Shown: positions 24,394 to 33,805, numbered from the stretch's first letter. The stretch: DNA of 64,000 nucleotides from Solitalea agri (GCF_023914155.1 NZ_JAMWYS010000024.1:434001-498000); one strand, 5' to 3'. Notes: a model not told the origin generated them from the sequence alone. Made by a program: numbers and translations.

Positions 24394-25890
24394 ATGAAAA
24401 AACAGATAAATCAACATAAGCTTTTAGCATTCGCATCGGTACTCACAATTTTCGGATTGAGTACAGGTTGCAATTTGTCGGAGGTGAATGTAAATCCCAA
24501 TGCCTCCAACAATGCTCCTATATCTACCGTTTTATCGGGCGCGGAGGGTACGCTAGCCTTTAGCCAAGGAGTTGACGCTGGTATTCAAACAGGTATTACC
24601 ATTCAACAGTTTGCAGGTTCTAACGGAGATGCGGTGGCTTTTGACAATTACAATGTGAACACCACCTATTACAACTCTATCTGGGGTAGTTTTTATACCA
24701 ACGGACTTAAAAACCTGAACATTGTTTACACTAAAAGTAAGGAGTTGAACTCGCCCTACTACACCGGTATTTCGCGCATTTTATCCGCCTACACTTTTTC
24801 AACCTTATCAGATATTTTTGGAGATATTCCTTACAAGCAGGCACTACACGCTGAAATAAATGCATCCCCTGCAATTGACAAACAACAAGATATTTATGCC
24901 GACCTGCAAAAACAACTGGATTCAGCCATTACTGAACTAAGTCTACCGGCCAACAGCTTCACTGCTCCAGCTCCGGGTGCCGATGATTTGTTCTTCAGAG
25001 GTAATACACAAAACTGGCTGGCTGCAGCCTGGACATTAAAAGCGCGCTTAGCTATACATTTGAGTAAAGTTGATGCCAATACTGCGGCTCAAACAGCTTT
25101 GAATTATTTATATGATGCAAATGGTAATTATCGTGGCATTACCTCAAATGCCAACGACTTGCAAATTGTTTTCGGTGCGGCGGTAAGCAACTCCAATCCA
25201 TTTTATCAGCAAAACACTAATCGTCCAGGGTGGGTAGGTCTGGGAGCCTCGTTTGTGAATTTGCTGAATGGAAATGCAATTGATGATCCGTCGACCAAAC
25301 CGGAAACGGCACCTGTTGACCCTCGTCGCTCGGTTTTCGCCACACAATATCCGGCGGCGAGTGGTAAGTACAGGGGTTCCGTAGCCGGAGTACCGGGAGC
25401 ATTTTCGGTGATCGGCTCATATTATGCTAGCTCAACTTCACCGGTAGTATTTTTATCCTATGTTGAAGCCAAGTTTATTGAAGCCGAAGCACGATTAATA
25501 CTGAATGATCGCACAAATGCAGAGAAAGCGCTGAAAGATGCCACTTTGGCCTCAATCAATAAGATTGCCAACCCAGCCGACCCTAATGCATCACAAGCAA
25601 ACAGGGATGCTTACCTGGCAGCAAAAACAACCCTTACAGGCGACCTTCAATCGGATTTAAAAACGATTATCACTCAAAAATATATTGCCTTGTTTACGCA
25701 GGCTGAGGTTTGGACCGATTACCGTCGTACCGGTTATCCGGCATTGAAACCTTCGGTGAACGGCACCAACACTAATAATCCCGATGGACTGATCCCTCGC
25801 CGATTCCCTTACCCGCAATCAGAGCAGGTGCTTAACACCAATATACAACCGGCTAATTATCAAACGCCACGACTGTATTGGGACAAGTAG
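24394..25890 (+). CDS. SusD-like surface lipoprotein
   Basis: A 498-residue lipoprotein: lipobox LSTGC at residue about 26, then NVNPNASNNAPIST, the start pattern of the SusD-like_2 family, TPR-like helices and the C-terminal segment with VEAKFIEAEARLIL and QAEVWTDYRRTGYPAL, shared by this family. It is the ligand-capturing lid of the SusC pore. The length is normal. It is followed by 230 bases of repeat DNA and then by a sterol-desaturase-like gene on the same strand. Confidence 0.92.
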   Translation: MKKQINQHKLLAFASVLTIFGLSTGCNLSEVNVNPNASNNAPISTVLSGAEGTLAFSQGVDAGIQTGITIQQFAGSNGDAVAFDNYNVNTTYYNSIWGSFYTNGLKNLNIVYTKSKELNSPYYTGISRILSAYTFSTLSDIFGDIPYKQALHAEINASPAIDKQQDIYADLQKQLDSAITELSLPANSFTAPAPGADDLFFRGNTQNWLAAAWTLKARLAIHLSKVDANTAAQTALNYLYDANGNYRGITSNANDLQIVFGAAVSNSNPFYQQNTNRPGWVGLGASFVNLLNGNAIDDPSTKPETAPVDPRRSVFATQYPAASGKYRGSVAGVPGAFSVIGSYYASSTSPVVFLSYVEAKFIEAEARLILNDRTNAEKALKDATLASINKIANPADPNASQANRDAYLAAKTTLTGDLQSDLKTIITQKYIALFTQAEVWTDYRRTGYPALKPSVNGTNTNNPDGLIPRRFPYPQSEQVLNTNIQPANYQTPRLYWDK

Positions 25891-25910
25891 AGAAGATTTG
25901 GGATTAACGA

Positions 25911-26095
25911 TTGTAGAAGGACGATTTAAAGTACAAAGTTAGAAGTACAAAGTACGATTGGGATTGACGATTGTAGAAGTTCGAAGTACAAATTTAGAAG
26001 TACGAAGTTAAGATCTAGACCTGACGACTTTATACTAAGGACTATAGACCATGGACCATGAACTATAGACCATGGACTATCAACTATGATCTATG
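25911..26095. repeat. Low-complexity tandem words and palindromes inside the operon
   Basis: Two degenerate tandem units starting GGGATTAACGATTGTAGAAG (25911) and GGGATTGACGATTGTAGAAG (about 25960), each with AGTACAAAGT-like words, are followed by ACTATAGACCATGGACCATG and ACTATAGACCATGGACTAT near 26040-26080. The last word family recurs at 4316-4350 and 42681-42743. The insertion separates susD from the next gene by 230 bases. Confidence 0.7.
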
Positions 26096-26120
26096 AACTA
26101 ACAACAATAATGAAGAAACT

Positions 26121-27338
26121 ATGGAATCAATAGCACTGGCTTTACCTGTTTTGTTGCTTGCAATAGGCATTGAATATTACGTTGCTAAACGAAAAAAACT
26201 GGCTGTTTATAAGTTTAATGATACGGTTAGCAACTTGAGCATAGGCATTCTCGATCGTGTGGCGGGTTTGCTTACTGCCGGTTTTTTCTTCTTTGTCTAT
26301 GATTTTTTGCATCAACGATTCGCCATAATCAACATACAACAAAATTGGGTGAGCTGGGTGCTATTATTCCTATTGGTTGATTTTTTATGGTATTGGTACC
26401 ATCGAAGCAGTCATGAAATAAATTTGTTTTGGGCCGTTCATGTGATCCATCACTCAAGCGAAGAATTTAATTATTCGGTTGGCACACGGATCACCATATT
26501 TCAATCGCTGGCAAGATTGCTGTTCTGGGCCATTTTACCCATTATCGGTTTTCCTGCCCTAATGATTATGCCTGTTTTGCTAATTCAGGGAGTTTATCCC
26601 TTTTTCGTACACACCCAGTTAATCGGCAAATTGGGATGGATCGAATATATATTGGTAACACCTTCGCATCACCGCGTTCACCATGGCAACAATGAAACGT
26701 ATCTGGATAAAAACTATGGTGGATTCTTTATCATTTGGGACAGGATGTTTGGCACTTACGCCGAAGAAACCGAAGAGGTCCGGTATGGATTAACCCACCA
26801 GCTGCAAACGAATAGTTTGTTATGGCAATTCTTTCACTTTTTTCTGGAGCTGTATTACGCAGCAAAACTCACAAAAGGCTTCGGAAATAAACTGAAAGTA
26901 CTGTTTGGCGGTCCCGAACAAATTGACCCTTCGATCAGGGAGCAACTTGAACTAATTTTCCTTTCACGCTCAAAACGCTTACCGCTTGCAAAGAAATTTA
27001 AAACCTATGTGGTGGTTCAACTTATTTTCATCATTATGGTTTTAATTGCCATGCTTTATTTCTACAATCAGCTGAATTTACTGATTGCCACCAGCGTATC
27101 ATTGATCATCCTCATCACCCTGATCAATTGCGGAGCCATATTGGAGCAGAAAAAATGGGTGTTCAATCTTGAGTTTGCCCGGTTTCTGCTGGCCTCTGGT
27201 ATGATCGCTGTTTTTACTGAGCAACCCCTGATTTGGTTAGTGGTAATCACCTTAACTGAAGCAGTATTGGTAAACTTTAGTGCCATAAAAAGAAGCTATA
27301 TGAAAGGATTAAAGCCTTCAAAAAAATTTGTCAAATAA
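26121..27338 (+). CDS. Fatty-acid hydroxylase/sterol desaturase-family membrane enzyme (first)
   Basis: A 405-residue polytopic protein with the eight-histidine di-iron signature of the family: WYHRSSHE (HxxxH), HVIHHSSE (HxxHH) and HHRVHHG (HxxHH). Four to six membrane segments surround them, and the C-terminal 120 residues hold four further hydrophobic segments not found in the shorter family member at 29263. The family uses O2 and a di-iron centre to hydroxylate or desaturate lipid chains or sterols, or cleave ether lipids. Placement between susD and a sulfatase suggests lipid or sterol sulfate as substrate, or remodelling of a lipid; this is inference. Confidence 0.85.
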   Translation: MESIALALPVLLLAIGIEYYVAKRKKLAVYKFNDTVSNLSIGILDRVAGLLTAGFFFFVYDFLHQRFAIINIQQNWVSWVLLFLLVDFLWYWYHRSSHEINLFWAVHVIHHSSEEFNYSVGTRITIFQSLARLLFWAILPIIGFPALMIMPVLLIQGVYPFFVHTQLIGKLGWIEYILVTPSHHRVHHGNNETYLDKNYGGFFIIWDRMFGTYAEETEEVRYGLTHQLQTNSLLWQFFHFFLELYYAAKLTKGFGNKLKVLFGGPEQIDPSIREQLELIFLSRSKRLPLAKKFKTYVVVQLIFIIMVLIAMLYFYNQLNLLIATSVSLIILITLINCGAILEQKKWVFNLEFARFLLASGMIAVFTEQPLIWLVVITLTEAVLVNFSAIKRSYMKGLKPSKKFVK

Positions 27339-27368
27339 AAATACTTAAACTATAGACATTGTATATTT

Positions 27369-28943
27369 ATGAAAAAGAATTATTTACTTTTAGGAATTCT
27401 GGCTGTAGGTACAGCTACACTCCTATCGGCTACTCTTTCAAAGCCAGGCGATAAAAAACGACAGAAAACAATTGCTGCCAAAGAAAAAGCTGCAACAAAA
27501 CCCAATGTAATTGTGATTTTGGCAGATGACCTGGGCTACCATGATCTTTCTTCGTTTGGAAATGATGTTTTGAAAACCCCTAATATTGACAGCTTAGGTA
27601 TTGAAGGTACACGATTTACACAGGCCTATAGTTCTGCTCCAATCTGCTCACCATCGCGTGCCGGTTTGGTTACCGGACGTTACCAGCAACGTTTCGGCTT
27701 TGAGTTTTTGGTACCTCAAAACGAAGGGGTTAAGCCTACACCAGAGCAAGTTCAACAATTTGTAGCATCCGCGGCGAAAACAGGTGGTTCAGTTGAGAAA
27801 CTACCTATTTCTCAGGATGAATTCCTTCAAATTAAAAAAGGTTTGCCTGAATCAGAGATCTCCATTGGACAACTGTTTAAACAAAATGGTTATCAAACGG
27901 CTATTATAGGCAAATGGCACCTTGGAGAAACAGATGGTTTTCAGCCGCAGAAAAGAGGTTTTGATTATCACTATGGATTTTACAGCGGCTTAAGCTTGTA
28001 TGCCTATCCGAATACTCCGGGAATTGTTGACTACCACTTACCTTGGGCTTTAAGCGAACGTGTTGCCTGGACCCGTGACGGTTCGAATCGTATTGTTCGC
28101 AATGATAAACCGGTGGTTGATGACAAAGAGTTTTTGACCGATAAAATTGCCGACGAGGCTATTTCTTATATCGAAAGCAATAAAAACAAACCATTCCTTT
28201 TGTATTTGCCTTTCAATGCGCCACATGATCCTTTCCAAGCTAAAAAAAGCGACTTCGACAAATATGCTTCTGTTAAAGACTCAACTGTTAGAGTTTACTA
28301 CGGTATGATCACCGGTTTGGATAATGCTATTGGCCGCATCCACCGTAAACTAAAAGCCTTAGGACTTGACAAAAACACCATCATCGTATTTACAAGTGAT
28401 AATGGAGGCGCTACTTATACCCGTGCAACCGATAATTATCCTTTACGCGGTGGCAAACTTTCACACTTTGAAGGTGGTGTAAACATTCCATTCTTCATTA
28501 AATATCCTGGTAAAGTACCGGCTGGTCAGGTTTATCAATTACCGGTAAGCAACCTCGATATTTTCAGCACCGTTGCTGCTGCGGCTAATATTCCGTTGCC
28601 TAAAGATGTTGAATATGATGGAACCAATTTGCTGCCTTACGTTAATGGAAGCAACAAAGCTCGTCCACACGATGTGCTATTCTGGCGCAATGGCTATTCA
28701 AAGGCTGTTCGTAAAGGCGATTGGAAACTCTACATCAACACCCGTAACAATAAACAATTATTGTTCGATTTGTCGAAAGACCGTTCAGAAACTACTGACC
28801 TTTCGGCGCAACATCCAGAGCTAGTAAAAGAACTTAATGCGGCCTTACAAGTATGGGAAAGCAAAGTAAAAACCCCGACCTGGCCAAATACTTTCAATAG
28901 TTCAATTACCATTAATGGCGAAAAATATTTCTTCCCTATTTAA
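27369..28943 (+). CDS. Exported sulfatase, formylglycine type (first)
   Basis: A 524-residue type I sulfatase. Signal peptide at 1-20, then NVIVILADDLGYHDLS with the metal pair D53-D54, and SAPICSPSRAGLVTGRY with the CxPxR motif at C93, the residue converted to formylglycine. IGKWHLGE, the metal-site run FTSDNGGA and GGKLSHFEGGVNIPFFI are the expected further motifs. The C-terminal subdomain (RKGDWKLYINTRNNKQLLFDL) is standard. It is exported and shares its locus with an exported FGE, so maturation likely occurs in the periplasm. Substrate not deducible; by sequence it is a SulfAtlas S1-type enzyme. It is 30 bases after the desaturase-like gene. Confidence 0.92.
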   Translation: MKKNYLLLGILAVGTATLLSATLSKPGDKKRQKTIAAKEKAATKPNVIVILADDLGYHDLSSFGNDVLKTPNIDSLGIEGTRFTQAYSSAPICSPSRAGLVTGRYQQRFGFEFLVPQNEGVKPTPEQVQQFVASAAKTGGSVEKLPISQDEFLQIKKGLPESEISIGQLFKQNGYQTAIIGKWHLGETDGFQPQKRGFDYHYGFYSGLSLYAYPNTPGIVDYHLPWALSERVAWTRDGSNRIVRNDKPVVDDKEFLTDKIADEAISYIESNKNKPFLLYLPFNAPHDPFQAKKSDFDKYASVKDSTVRVYYGMITGLDNAIGRIHRKLKALGLDKNTIIVFTSDNGGATYTRATDNYPLRGGKLSHFEGGVNIPFFIKYPGKVPAGQVYQLPVSNLDIFSTVAAAANIPLPKDVEYDGTNLLPYVNGSNKARPHDVLFWRNGYSKAVRKGDWKLYINTRNNKQLLFDLSKDRSETTDLSAQHPELVKELNAALQVWESKVKTPTWPNTFNSSITINGEKYFFPI

Positions 28944-28975
28944 TAAGAGCTTCATTTTATAATAAGTTGGTTGAT

Positions 28976-29015
28976 CCTTGCCTGCCGGAGTTCCCCGCTC
29001 CGGCAATGGGCAAGG
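28976..29015 (+). other. Intra-operon hairpin
   Basis: CCTTGCC-TGCCGGAG (28976-28990) pairs with CTCCGGCA (28998-29005) and, after a three-base bulge, GGCAAGG (29009-29015). No T run follows. It may stabilise or attenuate the transcript after the first sulfatase. Confidence 0.5.
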
Positions 29016-29067
29016 AATTAACTGAAGTGTAAAGTACAAGCATGGTGTCATTAAAATCCTCTTGAAT

Positions 29068-29232
29068 ATGAAAACAACTATTCTTTTAGCCAAAAAACTG
29101 GGCGTAAGTATTTTATTATTCATTCTGCCTTTACTGGCCATTATTTTAAGTCTTGAGATTGTAAAACAGTTTTCAGACAACAGTGAACAGACCGAACAAT
29201 CGACATCAACAGAAGTGTTTGTTGATAAATAG
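29068..29232 (+). CDS. Small single-span membrane protein (54 residues)
   Basis: ATG at 29068 opens a 54-codon frame between the first sulfatase and the second desaturase-like gene, on the same strand and ending 30 bases before the latter. It begins MKTTILLAKKLGVSILLFIL and continues PLLAIILSLEIV, one strong membrane segment, then a hydrophilic tail rich in Ser, Thr, Glu and Gln ending VFVDK. The hydrophobic profile and position support a real gene. Function unknown; it could be a subunit or assembly partner for the neighbouring di-iron membrane enzyme. Confidence 0.6.
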   Translation: MKTTILLAKKLGVSILLFILPLLAIILSLEIVKQFSDNSEQTEQSTSTEVFVDK

Positions 29233-29262
29233 AACGATCAAAAACCATCAACTTAATTATAC

Positions 29263-30099
29263 ATGGAAACATTAAAACTCATATTTGATCATTTAAATGG
29301 TTGGGGACTAACCGTTATATTACTCGCAACCGGAGTTGCTGAGTTTTCGTTAGGGTTATACCGAAACTGGAAGCTGAATGAAAAACTCACCGACTTAAGC
29401 AGTTTGCTTTTCGGTCGCTTAGTAATTCCTGTTTTTCTATCTTACTTTGCGCTAAAGTTTTTACCCTCAGTAATTCCTCAATATAAAAATGTATTGGCAT
29501 GGGTACCGTTTTGGTGGGGCTTTTTCATTTTATGCATTGCCGATGATTTGACGCAGTATTGGTATCACCGTCTGCATCACGAAGTGGAATGGTTATGGAG
29601 ATTTCACCGTACTCACCATTCTGCACCTTACATGGGAATGGCTATGGCCAGTCGCCAGAATTTTATTTACACCTTACTGTTCCCGCAATTATATGTAACT
29701 ATTACGCTTACTTTCCTAGGGTTAGGTTTACCCGCTTTATTTGTGCTCGGAATCAAAGGATTAATCACTACCATGGCTCATTCGAGTATTAAATGGGACA
29801 AACCTTTGTATTCAATCAAATGGTTACATCCGGTAGCCTGGGTATTGGAACGAACCATTTCATTGCCTGCCACGCATCATGCTCACCATGCAGCGCATGA
29901 ACGCGATGGCATTGGAAACTATCATGGCAATTATGGTAACATGTTTTTCCTGTGGGATGTAATCTTTAGAACCGCTAAAATTACCCGAAAATACCCTGAA
30001 GAATATGGAATAGAGGATTATCCGGAAGACCCATGGTATGCCCAGGTACTGTACCCTATTTTCAAATCGAACAAAGAAGGAAGCGATTTAGCAAAGTAA
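29263..30099 (+). CDS. Fatty-acid hydroxylase/sterol desaturase-family membrane enzyme (second)
   Basis: A 278-residue polytopic protein with the di-iron histidine boxes WYHRLHHE, HRTHHSAP and HHAHHAAHE. It has four to five membrane segments and the usual family length. It is a distant homologue of the 405-residue enzyme at 26121, not a recent copy. Last gene before the operon terminator at 30186. The pairing of two such oxygenases with sulfatases and a SusCD pore in one operon is unusual to me; a lipid- or steroid-like sulfate ester as growth or sulfur substrate would fit. Confidence 0.87.
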   Translation: METLKLIFDHLNGWGLTVILLATGVAEFSLGLYRNWKLNEKLTDLSSLLFGRLVIPVFLSYFALKFLPSVIPQYKNVLAWVPFWWGFFILCIADDLTQYWYHRLHHEVEWLWRFHRTHHSAPYMGMAMASRQNFIYTLLFPQLYVTITLTFLGLGLPALFVLGIKGLITTMAHSSIKWDKPLYSIKWLHPVAWVLERTISLPATHHAHHAAHERDGIGNYHGNYGNMFFLWDVIFRTAKITRKYPEEYGIEDYPEDPWYAQVLYPIFKSNKEGSDLAK

Positions 30100-30185
30100 G
30101 CTCTTTCGTTTCCAAGGACATTTTTCGTTCTATTAAATGCTTATCTGATACCAAATAGGGCAAACAATTCCATATATAGATCACA

Positions 30186-30222
30186 AAAACAGCTCTCTCT
30201 AAACCAGATCGAGAGCTGTTTT
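30186..30222 (+). terminator. Terminator of the sulfatase operon
   Basis: AAAACAGCTCTC (30186-30197) pairs with GAGAGCTGTTTT (30211-30222), a 12-bp perfect stem ending in four T. It separates the operon from the second sulfatase. Confidence 0.85.
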
Positions 30223-30285
30223 GCTGTGTAAAGAGCTTATTAAATTCCAGCAGATTTATTCTTACCTTATATTTTATTGTACTTT

Positions 30286-31899
30286 ATGAGCCGACACAAG
30301 ATCATATTGCTTATCCTGTTTATATTTTTAACAGGTGTTGCGTTTTATTTATTGTTTCCAATAAAAGGCATTCAAGTTCCACCTAGTACAACGGCGAAAG
30401 CTGAAAAGTTTAAAAGAGACTTTCTTGCATCTCAAACTCCTGCCGATACTTCTGCTCCAAATATAATTGTGATTCTTGCTGATGATTTAGGTAAATATGA
30501 CTTAACGTTATACGGCCAGGGACAAGTGAACGCTCCCAATATTAATCAATTGGCATCCGAAGGGGTAAAATTTAATAACGCTTATGTTTCAGCTCCCGTT
30601 TGTAGTCCTTCGAGAGCCGGGTTGATGACCGGCAGGTATCAGGAACGCTTTGGTTATGAATTTCAGATTCAGGGGCAGTACGTTAGTAATCGCTTGCAAT
30701 ATTTAGCTTTTGCGCATTTTTTAAACCTTGGTCAAATGAAGGCTAATGATATTCCGGAGGATGAATTACCCGGAAAATCAAGTATGGCAAATATTGGCTT
30801 ACCTGCTTCTGAAATTATGCTTTCTGAATTATTAAAAGCCAAAGGCTATTCTACTGCACTTATTGGCAAATGGCATTTAGGTTATGAAAAGCCTTTATTA
30901 CCCTTGCAACGTGGATTCGGTCATCATTATGGATTTTACGAGGCTTACTCTTTGTACGGTCATCCTGATGATTCATCGTTGGTAAATTATCATCATGATG
31001 AGTTTTCGGACAAGCACATTTGGAAAACCGGTCGACAAGGACCAGCACAAATCCGGAATGATGAAGTGATTGTAGATGATAAAGAATATTTAACGGATAA
31101 ATTAACAGCTGAAGCCATCGGCTTTATTGATAAGAACAAGAATAAACCATTCTTCCTTTATCTTGCCTACAACGCTCCACATTCACCATTTCAAGCTAAA
31201 AAAAGTGATTATGATTATTATAAGGATGTAAAAGACCCAAATAAGCGTACTTATTATGCGATGATCAAGGCTTTGGATGATGGTATTGGCCGATTAAATC
31301 AAGCACTGAAGGACCAAAAACTCGATAAGAACACGATTATTTTCTTTTTAAGTGATAATGGTGGTGCTACCTATACCAATGCTACAGATAATGCCCCTTT
31401 AAAGGCTGGCAAATTTGCACATTTTGAAGGTGGTATTAATGTTCCAATGTTGTTAAAATGGCCAAAAAAAATACACTCTAACACTACTTTTGATAATCGC
31501 GTTTCATCGCTCGATATTTTCAGTACAGTTAGTGCGGCTACCAAAGCACAATTACCCACCGACAGGGTTTACGACGGAGTTGACCTTATTCCTTATTTGA
31601 ACAATACTATTAAGACGATTCCTCACAAAAACCTATTTTGGCGGGTGGGCCGAAACTCAGCGGTTATCAGTGAAAACTGGAAACTGATTATCAGTAAAAT
31701 GGATAACAAAGAATATTTATACAATTTGAAGGACGACCCTTACGAGCAGAAAAACCTTGTTCAGAAAGACCCAAAAAAGGTAACAGAATTAAAAACTGAG
31801 CTTTCGAATTGGGAAAAGCAATTATCAGCACCCCGTTGGAAAGGCTTGATTCATTTCCAGTATAATTTCAAAGACGGCTTATACAATGTTGATATTTAA
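30286..31899 (+). CDS. Membrane-anchored or exported sulfatase (second)
   Basis: A 537-residue formylglycine-dependent sulfatase related to the one at 27369. MSRHKIILLILFIFLTGVAF is an uncleaved anchor or signal peptide, then IIVILADDLGKYDLT with D66-D67, and VSAPVCSPSRAGLMTGRY with C106 in CxPxR. LIGKWHLGY, FLSDNGGATYTNAT and AGKFAHFEGGINVPMLL are the metal and substrate-site motifs. The frame opens at TTG 30277, but ATG at 30286 is preferred. It lies after the operon terminator, so has its own promoter in 30223-30285; coregulation with the operon is uncertain. Confidence 0.92.
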   Translation: MSRHKIILLILFIFLTGVAFYLLFPIKGIQVPPSTTAKAEKFKRDFLASQTPADTSAPNIIVILADDLGKYDLTLYGQGQVNAPNINQLASEGVKFNNAYVSAPVCSPSRAGLMTGRYQERFGYEFQIQGQYVSNRLQYLAFAHFLNLGQMKANDIPEDELPGKSSMANIGLPASEIMLSELLKAKGYSTALIGKWHLGYEKPLLPLQRGFGHHYGFYEAYSLYGHPDDSSLVNYHHDEFSDKHIWKTGRQGPAQIRNDEVIVDDKEYLTDKLTAEAIGFIDKNKNKPFFLYLAYNAPHSPFQAKKSDYDYYKDVKDPNKRTYYAMIKALDDGIGRLNQALKDQKLDKNTIIFFLSDNGGATYTNATDNAPLKAGKFAHFEGGINVPMLLKWPKKIHSNTTFDNRVSSLDIFSTVSAATKAQLPTDRVYDGVDLIPYLNNTIKTIPHKNLFWRVGRNSAVISENWKLIISKMDNKEYLYNLKDDPYEQKNLVQKDPKKVTELKTELSNWEKQLSAPRWKGLIHFQYNFKDGLYNVDI

Positions 31900-31976
31900 C
31901 TTTTTATAGGCGGCTGTACAAAGCAGCCTATACTCGATTATTGGCTTTACAAAATTTAACCTCGATGCTTTAGAAA

Positions 31977-32011
31977 CAAAAGGGTCCCTGAATTAAATTC
32001 AGAGACCCTTC
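31977..32011 (-). terminator. Terminator of beta-helix lipoprotein 1
   Basis: AAGGGTCCCTGAATT and AATTCAGAGACCCTT (31979-32010) form a near-perfect stem; on the minus strand four T follow. It may also stop the convergent sulfatase transcript. It is paralogous to the terminators at 34457, 36873 and 39093. Confidence 0.85.
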
Positions 32012-32037
32012 TTATTATTATTCTAACCTTAAAAAAC

Positions 32038-33705
32038 TTACAATTTTGTTGATGGCCCTGGGTTTACAGTTGCAACACCAATTGAATACGTATTTCCAGT
32101 AATGGTATTATTGGTTGCGTATAAGTTCAGTGCAGCCGATTGAGAAGTGTGTACAAACTTGTTGTTTTTAATAGTTGTACCATTCTTAGGAGTACCACGT
32201 ACAGTGATCGCTTTATAAGCTTTCATATAGAATGTATTATCGTGAACATTTACATAATCACCTGCTCTGTACTTAGCTCCATCGCCACCATCACCGTGCA
32301 TATCAAATGAGTGCTCAGTAGCATTTGGCATTACCACGTTATAAGCCGCTTCGTAACCAGAACCTGCGATACCTGATCCTGCAATAGCATGACGGTTATA
32401 ATCAAAATAATTATTGGTTATTACCGCGTAAGCTTGAGCAATACTGATTCCGTAACCTAAACCGCTTTTTTGATTGTGGTGGAAGTAGTTATCATGTATT
32501 TTAACTCCAGTGGCTCCGCCTGATAAATAAACACCAGCATGATTCCATCCGAATACTTCACAATTAGCTACTTCAAGATTGCTGAATGTTGAATAGATAC
32601 CACGGCAATAAGTTGAGCTACCGCTAGTACCTGTTGATGCTCCACGAACACGTAAACCAGTTACTTTAACTCCTGCACCAGCAGCTTGTAACATAATACC
32701 ATGAGAAATATTGGTAGTATAAACCATACCTCCAAGGATACCATTTTTTCCACGACCACTCGCTAAGGTAACACCTGCAGGGATTTTAATGGTTCCTTGA
32801 CCCGTCAAATTGATCTCTGAATTATCGTCAACATAAATTACCTCGCCGCTTTTTGCTTTAGATATAGCAGTTTTTAATTCTGCAGCGGTTTTAACCAAGT
32901 AATTATAAGCAGTTACAGGTGGAGTAGTTGGCGTTGTTGGTGTTGTAGGGGTAGTAGGTGGCGTTTCTACTGTTTGAGCTGTTTCCTTAACCATTAAGGT
33001 ATTTAACCAGAAATTAGGTGAGGTGGTATTTTTAGGGCCTTTAGCAACTTCAATTCTAATTTTACCCGAAGCATTAGGTTTTACGGCGTTGATACTTGCA
33101 ATTTTAGTAGTATTATTTGCTGGCTCAATCAAAACCGTTTGGGTTGTTGCACCAATAATTTTATAACGAGTTTCCAGCGAACCGTTAAAATTCATTCTTG
33201 AAGCAAAAAATGAAAGATTATAGGTGCTGGTAGCGCTTAGTCCTGAAAGTTCTATGGCAGCAGTTGTACCTGATCCATAAACTAAATCGGAAGCTGCAGC
33301 TTGTGGAATACCCAATGAACCTGGATAAGTTGTTGATGAGTTGGTATAAACTCCTTTAAAAGCTGCAACAGTTGCAAGCTTTACAGCAGTTGCTGTTCCT
33401 TTGTTAAAATCTTTTAAGGCAACTGGCGAAGAAACCGCCATTGATCCTAAATTATAATTAGTTGGGGCTGTTTTCCCACCAAAATCTACACGAAGATCAA
33501 GACCGGTGGCTGTAGCCTCGGTCGACATATCTGACCCCTCATTTATTGGAGTCTCAGTTGAGAGTCCATCTACCTCGTCTTTATTACACGATGTTAAAAT
33601 ACTTGATCCAGCAATTAATGCGGCTAATGCGAATGATAATGCTTTCTTGCTACGTTTCGGATTTAATCTTTTTATACTTTGCTTACTTTCTAATAGAGAT
33701 GACAT
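32038..33705 (-). CDS. Parallel beta-helix surface lipoprotein, copy 1
   Basis: A 555-residue lipoprotein. Residues 1-45: basic N-terminus RSKKALSFALAALIAGSSIL, lipobox LTSC, then KDEVD. Next a jelly-roll-like domain of about 180 residues (GLDLRVDFGGKTAPTNYNLG ... FWLNTLMVKE), a Thr/Pro linker of TPT repeats, and a right-handed parallel beta-helix of about 290 residues (VKTAAELKTAISKAKSGEVI ... NTITGNTYS) with the pectate-lyase-like rungs GIYSTFSNLEVANCEVFGWN and NYFDYNRHAIAGSGIAGSGY. ATG at 33705 is preferred over 33711 because the other copies start there. First of three tandem paralogues; substrate unknown, possibly a polysaccharide lyase or adhesin. The catalytic residues cannot be named. 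Confidence 0.8.
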   Translation of the reverse strand: MSSLLESKQSIKRLNPKRSKKALSFALAALIAGSSILTSCNKDEVDGLSTETPINEGSDMSTEATATGLDLRVDFGGKTAPTNYNLGSMAVSSPVALKDFNKGTATAVKLATVAAFKGVYTNSSTTYPGSLGIPQAAASDLVYGSGTTAAIELSGLSATSTYNLSFFASRMNFNGSLETRYKIIGATTQTVLIEPANNTTKIASINAVKPNASGKIRIEVAKGPKNTTSPNFWLNTLMVKETAQTVETPPTTPTTPTTPTTPPVTAYNYLVKTAAELKTAISKAKSGEVIYVDDNSEINLTGQGTIKIPAGVTLASGRGKNGILGGMVYTTNISHGIMLQAAGAGVKVTGLRVRGASTGTSGSSTYCRGIYSTFSNLEVANCEVFGWNHAGVYLSGGATGVKIHDNYFHHNQKSGLGYGISIAQAYAVITNNYFDYNRHAIAGSGIAGSGYEAAYNVVMPNATEHSFDMHGDGGDGAKYRAGDYVNVHDNTFYMKAYKAITVRGTPKNGTTIKNNKFVHTSQSAALNLYATNNTITGNTYSIGVATVNPGPSTKL

Positions 33706-33745
33706 AATCATTTAGTTAAACTTGTTACACATTTGTTAATTTTCT

Positions 33746-33805
33746 TTACTTTTTGATCAAAAAAGACAATGAGTTTCCTTTCAAGCCTTTTTCAAGACCT
33801 GTCAT
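33746..33805 (-). CDS. Conserved 19-codon leader ORF, copy 1
   Basis: MTGLEKGLKGNSLSFLIKK ends 40 bases before the start of lipoprotein 1. The copy at 36240 reads MTGLEKGLKGSALSFLNKK, so three substitutions in 19. The frame stays open upstream to 33901 without another start codon, and its translation (YP...IR..GY.SKI.DF) is also conserved with copy 2. Copy 1 carries a 15-base in-frame duplication just upstream (DDFEIDDF). It may be a regulatory leader peptide or the end of an ancestral gene; which one is open. Confidence 0.45.
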   Translation of the reverse strand: MTGLEKGLKGNSLSFLIKK

